DNA of 64,000 nt from MGBC131033 sp910585655. Lineage in GTDB: Bacteria > Bacillota > Clostridia > Lachnospirales > Lachnospiraceae. The stretch spans positions 50,747-114,746 of the forward strand of contig CATBCG010000073.1 in assembly GCA_949502025.1 (NCBI GenBank), written 5' to 3'. The translations under genes and the position numbers were made by a program. Positions 17,179 through 24,390 of the stretch are shown here, piece by piece. The stretch's first letter is position 1. The number at the start of each line of letters is the position of its first letter. The notes under the pieces are model-generated. The model made no database searches. It had not been told where the DNA came from and worked only from the letters and a program-made list of their open reading frames with translations.

Positions 17179-17239
17179 TGGCAAACTGCGAATCTCGACG
17201 AATGTCTTTTTTTCCCAGGAAAGAGAAAAAGATGGTCTC

Positions 17240-17818
17240 TTATAAATTCAGATTCAGAAAAATCTTATCCTTATCATCTTGTTCAATTCCTAAATACCGT
17301 TTGGTAATCTGGAAGGACGAATGATTGAACAGGACGGTTAATACGGTGGCGTTGGCTCCGTTAGCCCATGCCTGATAGCCGAATGTTTTGCGAAGAGAAT
17401 GACAACTGATATGTTCGGAAAGGTGCAGGGCGAAGCAGGCATGTTTGATGATACGAAATGCCTGAGAACGGCTTAGAGGGGTTCCGAATTTTCTTCCGGT
17501 AAAAATGTAGTCCTGTGGACGGGCTCTTGGTACGCTGGTCAAATAGAGGGAAAGCGCTTGCTGTACGCTTTGGTTGATGGCGATACAGGTTTCTTTTCCG
17601 GTTTTTTGCTCCAACAGGATAATATGCCTGCGAAATTTCCCTCTGGTAAACTGATAGGTATCCTCCCAACGAAGCGAAAGCAAATCGCCGACCCTTAAAG
17701 CCGTGTTGAGTCCGGTGTTGATCAAGGCGTAGTTACGTAAATTCCGTTCCTGATATAAATAGTAGTTCTTTAGTGCTTCCAGATCGTTTTTGTCTTTAAT
17801 CGGGTGTGTTGTCCCCAT
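17240..17818 (-). CDS. Stand-alone tyrosine recombinase catalytic domain (FimB/XerD-like)
   Basis: A 192-residue protein made only of the catalytic domain of tyrosine recombinases. The active residues are visible: Arg42 (NTALRVGDLL), Lys72 or Lys75 (LEQKTGKET), His140 and Arg143 (CHSLRKTFGYQAW), His166 (LFNHSS) and the Tyr175 nucleophile (ITKRYLG). The N-terminal core-binding domain of XerC/D and phage integrases is absent, giving a size like FimB/FimE-type invertases (about 200 residues). The ATG has AGGAGG upstream. No phage genes or clear attachment-site repeats are nearby, so it is not an obvious prophage integrase. A role in DNA inversion or as a degenerate orphan is inferred. Confidence 0.88.
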   Translation of the reverse strand: MGTTHPIKDKNDLEALKNYYLYQERNLRNYALINTGLNTALRVGDLLSLRWEDTYQFTRGKFRRHIILLEQKTGKETCIAINQSVQQALSLYLTSVPRARPQDYIFTGRKFGTPLSRSQAFRIIKHACFALHLSEHISCHSLRKTFGYQAWANGANATVLTVLFNHSSFQITKRYLGIEQDDKDKIFLNLNL

Positions 17819-17894
17819 ACGAATTCCTCCTGAACTTAAAGTTTACATGTGGCAGCTTTATTATAGCAGATAAGGGGAAAAGAAGAACTTTTTG

Positions 17895-17923
17895 CTGACA
17901 TTTTTTCCAAGTTGTGTTATAAT
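17895..17923 (+). promoter_or_regulatory. degV promoter
   Basis: CTGACA (17895-17900), 17-base spacer, TATAAT (17918-17923). Confidence 0.7.
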
Positions 17924-17983
17924 TAAAGAAGCAAAAGGACATGATTCAGGAAGAGACAAGAAACAGGAAAAGAGGATATTGCC

Positions 17984-18868
17984 ATGCCATATACCATTAT
18001 GACCGATTCTGCTACCGATATGCCAAAAGAAATTGTGGAGAAATTTGATCTGCATGTGATTCCGACTCCGGTAGTGATTGAGGAGACCGATTACTTTGAC
18101 GGTTCTACGATTTTGCCGGAACAGTTTTACGATATTTTGCGGAGCGGAACGGATGTAAAGACTTACCATATCAACCAATATATGTTTTATGAGAATTTTA
18201 AGCCTTATGCAGAGGCAGGAAAAGAAGTTGTTTACTTTTGCTTTTCCACAGGGATTGCCGGGACGTACAATGCGGCGAATCTGGCGAAGCAGGAGCTGCT
18301 AGAGGAGTTTCCGGAGTTTGATTTGACGATTGTAGATTCTAAATGCGCTTCCATTGGTTTTGGATTAGGCGTCTATTACGCCTTGCTGATGCAGAAAAAC
18401 GGCGCTTCTAAGGAGCAGGTATTAGAGGCGGCTCGGTTCCATTTCGACCATATGGAGCATATGATTACCGTCAGTACGTTAGAATATCTGTATAAGGGCG
18501 GCAGGCTTTCCAGGACGGCAGCGCTGGCTGGCGGGCTGTTGGATTTAAAGCCGATTATCGAGATGACGGACGACGGCGCTCTGGCGGCGATCGAGAAAAT
18601 CCGCGGCAGAAAAAAGGCGCTTAGAAGAGTAGTAGAACTGGTAGGAGAGCGCGGAGCAGCGCTCAACCGGCAAATCATCGGTATCGCGCACGGGGACTGC
18701 ATAGAGGAAGCGCTCGAGGTCAAGCGAATGCTAGAGGAACGGTATGGCTGCCAAAATTTTAAAATCAATTACGTCGGCTGCGCGATAGGAGCGCATACAG
18801 GACCGGGAGTAATCGGCGTGACCTTTTTAGATGCAGAATCTCCTTATACCGCATACTTAAAGGAGTAG
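17984..18868 (+). CDS. DegV-family fatty-acid-binding protein
   Basis: A 294-residue cytosolic DegV protein. The N-terminal domain has TIMTDSATDMPKEIV and the loop TYHINQYMFY. It continues with FSTGIAGTYNAANLA, IVDSKCASIGFGLG and the TLEYLYKGGRLSRTAALAGGLLDLKPI segment that marks the family. The C-terminal part ends GAHTGPGVIGVTFL, another DegV signature. DegV proteins bind fatty acids and, in Firmicutes, can deliver them to fatty acid kinase FakA as FakB-like subunits; no FakA is in the window. It has its own promoter and stands alone. Confidence 0.92.
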   Translation: MPYTIMTDSATDMPKEIVEKFDLHVIPTPVVIEETDYFDGSTILPEQFYDILRSGTDVKTYHINQYMFYENFKPYAEAGKEVVYFCFSTGIAGTYNAANLAKQELLEEFPEFDLTIVDSKCASIGFGLGVYYALLMQKNGASKEQVLEAARFHFDHMEHMITVSTLEYLYKGGRLSRTAALAGGLLDLKPIIEMTDDGALAAIEKIRGRKKALRRVVELVGERGAALNRQIIGIAHGDCIEEALEVKRMLEERYGCQNFKINYVGCAIGAHTGPGVIGVTFLDAESPYTAYLKE

Positions 18869-18877
18869 CGGTATAAG
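18843..18877. terminator. Hairpin at the convergent degV end
   Basis: A 10-bp perfect stem CTTATACCGC/GCGGTATAAG (18843-18852, 18868-18877) whose loop contains the degV stop codon. No T run follows, so its role as a terminator is uncertain. Confidence 0.45.
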
Positions 18878-18888
18878 AAGTATTCCGG

Positions 18889-19440
18889 CTATAAGCGTCT
18901 CTGGTAGATAAGCTGACGTTTTAAGAAGAAACGCAGAACAGGCGGAGAAAGATACCGAAGCAGCAAAAGGAAAAGAGCAATAGCTGGAGGCGAATAGGTT
19001 AAAAAAGGGTTGTCTAGTTGTATCGTATACAAAAAGGCATACTGCAGAGCTGCCAGCAGAAGAAAGGAAAACCAGAAGCAAAGCTGTTCCGTCAGCAGCT
19101 TTTGGTAGCGGTAATGATAGCGAAGGCGCAGGGAAGGCAAGGAAAATCCCTGCGTCTTATATTTTTTGGTATATTCGGACAAAATTAAGTAGACAAAAAA
19201 GTAACAGAGCAGTCCATAGAGCGAGACAGGGGTATGAGACCGTCCGATCGAAGTGGCGATTGCCAACAGGAATAATAGAACCAGAAACGCAACACGGCAG
19301 AAACAGAGCGCAAGAAAGTCGGAAAGCGTGCGTAAGTCCTGCTGAAACTGCTGCTTTTGCCGGGACGGTTCGGAGGAGGAAGCCTGCTCTGTAAAATCCT
19401 CCAAAAACTCAATCATCCTGAGATTTTTTTTCTGCGACAT
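18889..19440 (-). CDS. Small multi-span membrane protein, unknown
   Basis: A 183-residue protein not recognised as a known family. The first 50 residues are charged and polar (MSQKKNLRMIEFLEDF, then a Gln-rich KQQFQQDL stretch), followed by four clear hydrophobic segments in two hairpin-like pairs. Between the pairs lies a basic loop (SEYTKKYKTQG, RLRYHYRYQK). The C-terminus is short and basic. The ATG at 19440 follows AGGAGG on the minus strand; an in-frame extension to 19512 has no ribosome site. It is convergent with degV and divergent from the Ca-loop protein. Confidence 0.65.
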   Translation of the reverse strand: MSQKKNLRMIEFLEDFTEQASSSEPSRQKQQFQQDLRTLSDFLALCFCRVAFLVLLFLLAIATSIGRSHTPVSLYGLLCYFFVYLILSEYTKKYKTQGFSLPSLRLRYHYRYQKLLTEQLCFWFSFLLLAALQYAFLYTIQLDNPFLTYSPPAIALFLLLLRYLSPPVLRFFLKRQLIYQRRL

Positions 19441-19563
19441 AGGGAGCCTCCTTTTTTCATGGTTTGTTTTTTGTAACAGTAGTATTGTAACACAAGGGAG
19501 GAGCAGATACAACTAGATAGCCGTTTTTTGTCGTTTTTATAAATTCTGGAAGCTGCTTACAGG

Positions 19564-19590
19564 TTAAGTCAGAAGGAAAAGATCCGATAT
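19564..19590 (+). promoter_or_regulatory. Candidate sigma-D (flagellar) promoter in the 19441-19771 intergenic region
   Basis: The 331-base gap holds TTAA (19564-19567), 15 bases, then TCCGATAT (19583-19590). This is close to the Gram-positive sigma-D consensus TAAA-N15-GCCGATAT. It points at the Ca-loop protein, leaving a leader of about 170 bases with GC-rich repeats of GCGGCAGG/GCGGAT type. No other feature is seen in the gap. Confidence 0.5.
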
Positions 19591-19771
19591 ATATTCCATA
19601 GGAACGGATGCCTTATACGATGCACAAAAACAGTAGCTAAGCGGTACTGCAGGTATCTTCACAGCCAGAGAACGGATTCGGCGGATGTTGGAGTGACGTA
19701 GCTGCGGCTTAGCGGACGTAGGGATATCTGCCGCAGGAGCGGATTGGTGCGGCAGGAATGGGGGAAATAGG

Positions 19772-20995
19772 ATGGTAATTCAGTCAAGTAATGTAGCGAT
19801 GGGATCTTCTAGGAGCTGGCGGGCAACGACTACGGCTTCGGTATCGGTATCTAGTTGGGGAATGGTACAAAATTCGGTAGGCGCCGGGAAGATAAGCCCC
19901 CTGCCTTCTGCGACAGACAGCGGGCAGGATGTAAAGACGCCAGAGGACAGCCAGAAAAAGCGACAGGAGCTGATGGAGGGCTTACAGGCAGGAAATCCGT
20001 TTTTTAGTCGTATACAAGAAGGCGATTCTTATGCCGATCAGCTAAGCGATGCTGGGAAAGTAGAGTTTTATTCCTTTCGGAATATGTTAGAGCTTCTTTT
20101 TGGCGTAGATGGACGAAGCCATAAAATGACGCCGATTGAGCTGTTTCGCCGCCTGATGGGACAGCAGCGGGAGCGGATTTCCAGGATGTTGGCAGCTACA
20201 GAGAGCGGAGTTTCCGGTGTGCAGGCGTGGAGCGGGAATCAGACGTCCGGTGGGACGATAGTATCGGGCGGAGCCGCGCCTTCCGGTGGGATGGTCTCTG
20301 CCGGAATCGGAAGACTGTATACAGAAGTGGAAGTACGGGAAAACTTCCGGTATGAGGAAGAGGAGAATACCACGTTTTATTCCTCAGGTACGGTACAGAC
20401 GGCGGACGGTAAAAAAATTCGCTTTGATGTAAATGCCTGGATGTCAAGAAGCTTTGTAGAGGAAACGTCGTTTCAGTTTAATTACCAGAGGGCAAATTAT
20501 GTCGATCCGCTCGTGATTAGCTTAGACAGCGACAATGTACGGATCAGCAGCCAGGAGTTTTATTTTGACTTAGACTGTGACGGGGAATTAGATAATGTGT
20601 CTTTGCTTGCCGGAAACAGCGCATTTTTAGCTCTGGATCGGAATGGAGACGGGAAAATCAACGACGGAAGCGAATTGTTCGGGACGAAAAGCGGCGATGG
20701 GTTTGCGGATTTAGCGGTGTTTGATCTGGACGGGAACGGCTGGATCGACGAAAACGACGAAATTTTTAACCGGCTTCGGATCTGGAAAAAGGACGAGAAC
20801 GGAAACGATCAGTTAATCGGGCTGGGAGTAGCCGGGATTGGGGCTATTTACCTGGGCAGCAGCCAGACGTTGTTTCACCTTGACCCGGACGGAGACGGCG
20901 AAACAGACGCCCGGATTACCCGCTCCGGCTTTTACTTAAAAGAGGACGGAGGGGCTGGTCTGGTTCAAAATTTGGATATGGTAAAAAAGAATTAA
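19772..20995 (+). CDS. EF-hand/RTX-type Ca-loop protein, probable flagellar-regulon member
   Basis: A 407-residue protein without a Sec signal peptide. The first 60 residues are Ser/Thr-rich and probably disordered (SSNVAMGSSRSWRATTTASV). The middle is polar, with a Gly/Ser-rich linker near 155-180. The C-terminal half carries four Asp-rich calcium-type loops: DLDCDGELDN, DRNGDGKINDGSELFG, DLDGNGWIDENDE and DPDGDGETD. The block around RNGDGKINDGSELFG resembles modules in secreted RTX-like proteins. A sigma-D-like promoter lies upstream and the mbl-flgF-flgG block starts about 200 bases downstream. I infer an extracellular or flagellum-associated protein, perhaps exported without a signal peptide. 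Function unknown. Confidence 0.7.
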   Translation: MVIQSSNVAMGSSRSWRATTTASVSVSSWGMVQNSVGAGKISPLPSATDSGQDVKTPEDSQKKRQELMEGLQAGNPFFSRIQEGDSYADQLSDAGKVEFYSFRNMLELLFGVDGRSHKMTPIELFRRLMGQQRERISRMLAATESGVSGVQAWSGNQTSGGTIVSGGAAPSGGMVSAGIGRLYTEVEVRENFRYEEEENTTFYSSGTVQTADGKKIRFDVNAWMSRSFVEETSFQFNYQRANYVDPLVISLDSDNVRISSQEFYFDLDCDGELDNVSLLAGNSAFLALDRNGDGKINDGSELFGTKSGDGFADLAVFDLDGNGWIDENDEIFNRLRIWKKDENGNDQLIGLGVAGIGAIYLGSSQTLFHLDPDGDGETDARITRSGFYLKEDGGAGLVQNLDMVKKN

Positions 20996-21016
20996 GAATT
21001 GTCTGCAAAAAATCCT

Positions 21017-21044
21017 TTGAATTTTCCGCCGTTTAGTATATAAT
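21017..21044 (+). promoter_or_regulatory. Promoter of the mbl-flgF-flgG operon
   Basis: TTGAAT (21017-21022), 16-base spacer, TATAAT (21039-21044). The leader to the mbl start is about 155 bases and contains no ORF. Confidence 0.6.
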
Positions 21045-21204
21045 GGATACGTGGTATGTCAAATGAGGGATTTATACGCTGCTGTCCTCTGAATGGAAAG
21101 CGGCGTTTCAAAGCATCTCAGCTTGCGGAAAGGGACGTTTTCAGAGTGGCCGTTCGCAGGGATAGATAAACGTATTGAGTGGAAAAGAAGAAAGGAGTAG
21201 CAGG

Positions 21205-22194
21205 ATGTTAGGAAGTGATATTGGTATTGATTTGGGGACGGCGAGCGTTCTGGTGTATATGAAAGGAAAGGGCGTCGTATTAAAGGAGCCGTCCGTAGTG
21301 GCTTTTGACCGTGATTCCGGCAAGATTAAGGCGATCGGGGAGGAAGCCCGGCTGATGTTAGGAAGGACGCCGGGCAATATCGTAGCAGTGCGTCCGCTGC
21401 GCCAGGGCGTGATTTCCGATTATACGGTGACAGAAAAAATGATGAAATATTTTATCCAGAAGGCAGGCGGCAGGCAGCGCTTCCGTAAGCCTCGGATCAG
21501 TGTCTGCGTACCGAGCGGTGTGACCGAAGTAGAAAAAAAGGCTGTAGAGGACGCGACTTATCAGGCGGGAGCCAGAGAGGTAGCGATCATCGAAGAGCCG
21601 ATTGCAGCGGCAATCGGGGCGGGGATCGATATTTCCAGACCATGCGGCAATATGATCGTCGATATCGGAGGCGGTACGACAGATATCGCAGTGATTTCCC
21701 TTGGCGGTACGGTAGTCAGTACGTCGATTAAAATTGCCGGAGACGATTTTGACGAAGCGATTGTTCGTTATATGAGAAAGAAACATAATCTGCTGATCGG
21801 TGAAAGAACCGCAGAGGAGATCAAGATCAAGATTGGATCCGCCTACAAGCGACCGGAAGTAGAGACCTTTGACGTAAGAGGGCGAAACCTGGTGACAGGT
21901 CTGCCAAAGACGATTACCGTCAGCTCCGAGGAGACCGAGGAGGCGTTAAAGGAAGCTACTTCTCAGGTGGTAGAGGCAGTTCACAGCGTATTGGAGAAAA
22001 CGCCGCCGGAATTGGCTGCCGATATCGCAGACCGCGGTATCGTGCTGACCGGAGGGGGAAGTCTGCTCTATGGATTAGAGGAGCTGATTGAAGAGAAGAC
22101 CGGAATCAATACGATGACCGCTGAAGATCCGATGACCGCCGTAGCGATTGGGACAGGGAAGTTTGTAGAATTTTTAAGCGGAAAAAGAGATTAG
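21205..22194 (+). CDS. mbl: MreB/Mbl-family rod shape-determining protein
   Basis: A 329-residue bacterial actin. Phosphate-1 motif GIDLGTASVLVYMKGKG is at the N-terminus, IVDIGGGTTDIAVISLGG is phosphate 2, and the adenosine motif is GIVLTGGGSLLYGLEELI. It forms membrane-bound filaments that guide lateral wall synthesis. The ATG at 21205 has AAAGGAG upstream; the TTG ten codons earlier has none. The order with the two rod genes downstream (24 bases to flgF) copies mbl-flhO-flhP of Bacillus subtilis, so Mbl is the likely orthologue rather than MreB, which usually precedes mreC/mreD. Confidence 0.9.
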   Translation: MLGSDIGIDLGTASVLVYMKGKGVVLKEPSVVAFDRDSGKIKAIGEEARLMLGRTPGNIVAVRPLRQGVISDYTVTEKMMKYFIQKAGGRQRFRKPRISVCVPSGVTEVEKKAVEDATYQAGAREVAIIEEPIAAAIGAGIDISRPCGNMIVDIGGGTTDIAVISLGGTVVSTSIKIAGDDFDEAIVRYMRKKHNLLIGERTAEEIKIKIGSAYKRPEVETFDVRGRNLVTGLPKTITVSSEETEEALKEATSQVVEAVHSVLEKTPPELAADIADRGIVLTGGGSLLYGLEELIEEKTGINTMTAEDPMTAVAIGTGKFVEFLSGKRD

Positions 22195-22218
22195 CAAGAG
22201 AAAAGGGGCAGATAATTC

Positions 22219-22995
22219 ATGGTAAGGACGTTATATACGGCATATACCGGCATGAAAAATGAGCAGTATCGACTGGACATTATATCCAATAACCTGGCAA
22301 ATGTATCGACGGCAGGCTATAAGGAAGAAAGCGTGGCAAACCAGTCGTTTGACGATGTAATGGCGATTAAAATCCGCGACGTATCGGAAGCCTGGGCAGA
22401 TCGCCCTATCGGGCAGATGAGCCTGGGAGTAAAGATAGGAGAAGTCTATACCGATTATAAGCAGGGCTCCGTAAGGGAGACCGGCAATACCTTTCATCTG
22501 GCGCTGGAGGGCAAAGGCTTTTTTGCGCTCCGCGTGGTAAACCAGAACGGGGAGGAGTCTATTAAGTATACACGAGACGGAAATTTCAAGATGACGAACG
22601 AGGGACTGATCGTAGATGCCTATGGAAACAACCTCCAGAGCGAATCCGGGAACTTACAGATTCCGACCGAGGCGACCGAGGTCAGCATCAGCCCGGACGG
22701 GACAGTGAGAGCAGACGGCGTAGTAATAGACAACATTGTGGTTCGGGATTTTGAGGACTACGACTACCTGAATAAGTACGGCGACAATATGTATGAGACG
22801 ATCGAAGGAGCAGAGGAGCGCGAGACGTCCGCGTTGATTATGCAGGGCTTTATCGAGCAGTCCAACGTCAATTCAGTACGAGAGATGGTAGAGATGATCA
22901 ATATTACCAGAGCTTATGAGGCGAACCAGAAGGTTATCCAGACTACCGACAGTATGCTAGAGCAAGTGACTACTTCGGTTGGACGGGTAGGATAA
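22219..22995 (+). CDS. flgF: Flagellar basal-body rod protein FlgF/FlhO
   Basis: A 258-residue axial flagellar protein. The N-terminal rod domain has RTLYTAYTGMKNEQYRLDII and SNNLANVSTAGYKEE. The central D1 region has FHLALEGKGFFALRV and YTRDGNFKMTNEGLIVDAYG. The C-terminus MQGFIEQSNVNSVREMVEMI with ITRAYEANQKVIQTTDSML is the conserved coiled coil. There is no Sec signal; it is exported by the flagellar type III system and builds the proximal or distal rod. It is paired with flgG downstream. Confidence 0.92.
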   Translation: MVRTLYTAYTGMKNEQYRLDIISNNLANVSTAGYKEESVANQSFDDVMAIKIRDVSEAWADRPIGQMSLGVKIGEVYTDYKQGSVRETGNTFHLALEGKGFFALRVVNQNGEESIKYTRDGNFKMTNEGLIVDAYGNNLQSESGNLQIPTEATEVSISPDGTVRADGVVIDNIVVRDFEDYDYLNKYGDNMYETIEGAEERETSALIMQGFIEQSNVNSVREMVEMINITRAYEANQKVIQTTDSMLEQVTTSVGRVG

Positions 22996-23082
22996 TAGAG
23001 GCTGCAAAAGGCAGCAGAGAAACAAAATAAATAATAAGCCATGCAACGGGTTTGTTGCAGAAAAATCAGGAGGCATAATACG

Positions 23083-23967
23083 ATGATGAGATCGTTATGG
23101 ACGGCATCTTCCGGTATGCTGTCACAACAGACTAATCTGGATACGATTGCGCACAATCTGTCCAATATCAATACCGTTGGTTATAAAAAGGAAACGGCAG
23201 AATTTAAGTCTCTGCTTTACCAGACCATCAAGGAGGCTTCTACAGACAGTGAGGGGAATCCGAAGGCAACTGCGATTCAGGTAGGTTCCGGCGTGCGGAA
23301 TTCGGCAATTACTTCTGTTTTTGTTCAGGGACCACTGACTGCTTCGGACGGACCGTTTGATTTGGGTATCCAGGGCAACGGCTTTTTTATGGTACGAGAT
23401 ACGGCAGGAGAGACTGCATATACAAGAAGCGGCTCCTTTCAGGCTGCGATGACCACAGAGGGAAACGTCATTTTGGCAACCTCAGACGGGAATCCGGTGC
23501 TGAACAGTCAGGGCGGAGAGATTATTTTATGGCAGCGTCAGGGGACGGACGGCGGCGCGGGCAATACCGGCGACGCCCAGACAAATTCGACCCAGAACTG
23601 GAGTGTGGACGATATCATCGTTGACGAGTCCGGTCAGGTACTGCGAGAAGTACGGGGTGAAACGACGGTTTCGTATGATTTATTAGGAAGAATCGGTGTG
23701 GCACAGTTTAACAATCCATCCGGACTGATCAAGGCGGGCGGCAGTTTGTTGTATGAGTCGGATGCTTCAGGAGCCGCGAGGATAGAAGGTCAGGATACCG
23801 GATTAAAGAACAGTGTCGTAAAACAAGGCTATCTGGAAGCCTCCAACGTACAGGCGGTAGACGAAATGGTCAATATGATCGTGGCGCAGAGAGCCTACGA
23901 ACTGAATTCCAAGATTATTACGGCTTCCGATGAAATGCTGCAGCAAGCAAATAATCTAAGACGTTAA
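23083..23967 (+). CDS. flgG: Flagellar basal-body rod protein FlgG/FlhP
   Basis: A 294-residue distal-rod protein. The start contains MRSLWTASSGMLSQQTNLDT and HNLSNINTVGYKKE, both axial-protein signatures. FDLGIQGNGFFMV and YTRSGSFQAAM follow. The C-terminus, QGYLEASNVQAVDEMVNMI, is nearly diagnostic for FlgG. A Gly/Asp-rich insert (GTDGGAGNTGDAQT) sits mid-protein. AGGAGG at 23068-23073 supports the ATG at 23083 over the longer frame from 23041. The next gene begins 16 bases later. Confidence 0.92.
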   Translation: MMRSLWTASSGMLSQQTNLDTIAHNLSNINTVGYKKETAEFKSLLYQTIKEASTDSEGNPKATAIQVGSGVRNSAITSVFVQGPLTASDGPFDLGIQGNGFFMVRDTAGETAYTRSGSFQAAMTTEGNVILATSDGNPVLNSQGGEIILWQRQGTDGGAGNTGDAQTNSTQNWSVDDIIVDESGQVLREVRGETTVSYDLLGRIGVAQFNNPSGLIKAGGSLLYESDASGAARIEGQDTGLKNSVVKQGYLEASNVQAVDEMVNMIVAQRAYELNSKIITASDEMLQQANNLRR

Positions 23968-23983
23968 AGGAAGGAGAATTTAA

Positions 23984-24367
23984 ATGAGCGGTATTGGAGG
24001 AATCGGAACCAGTTATTACAACAATTTAATGGAGACATTAGGTTCCGCATCTGGTTCGGCAGATAAGTTAAAGGATACCCTGGATAGGATATCGGCAGGT
24101 TCAGAGGGTTCTGGCGTAAAAAAGGACGAAGCGTCGGAGACAGAGGACAAAGAGTTAATGGAAGCCTGCAAATCCTTTGAAAGCTATTTTATTGAGCAGG
24201 TATTTAAAGGAATGGAAAAAACGGTGATGAAAGACGAGGATGAGGAGGAAAACGATTATCTGGTGAATTTTAAAGATATCCTCTATCAGGATTACGCGTC
24301 AGGCGCCGTAGAAAAAGGTGAATTCGGAATTGCACAAATGCTTTATGATTCGATGAAGCGGGTATAA
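23984..24367 (+). CDS. Rod-binding protein (FlgJ N-terminal domain type)
   Basis: A 127-residue protein matching the rod-binding domain of FlgJ. After a disordered Ser/Gly-rich N-terminus it has LMEACKSFESYFIEQVFKGM and then DYASGAVEKGEFGIAQMLYDSM. The muramidase domain of enterobacterial FlgJ is absent, as is usual in Firmicutes. It would cap or scaffold rod assembly. It lies directly behind flgG and 23 bases ahead of recD2. Confidence 0.85.
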   Translation: MSGIGGIGTSYYNNLMETLGSASGSADKLKDTLDRISAGSEGSGVKKDEASETEDKELMEACKSFESYFIEQVFKGMEKTVMKDEDEEENDYLVNFKDILYQDYASGAVEKGEFGIAQMLYDSMKRV

Positions 24368-24390
24368 GGAAACTCTCTAGGAGGAGCTGC

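Noticed and set aside
17240..17818. Prophage integrase
   Set aside because: No phage genes, attachment-site repeats or tRNA lie next to it, and the protein lacks the arm-binding and core-binding domains of phage integrases.
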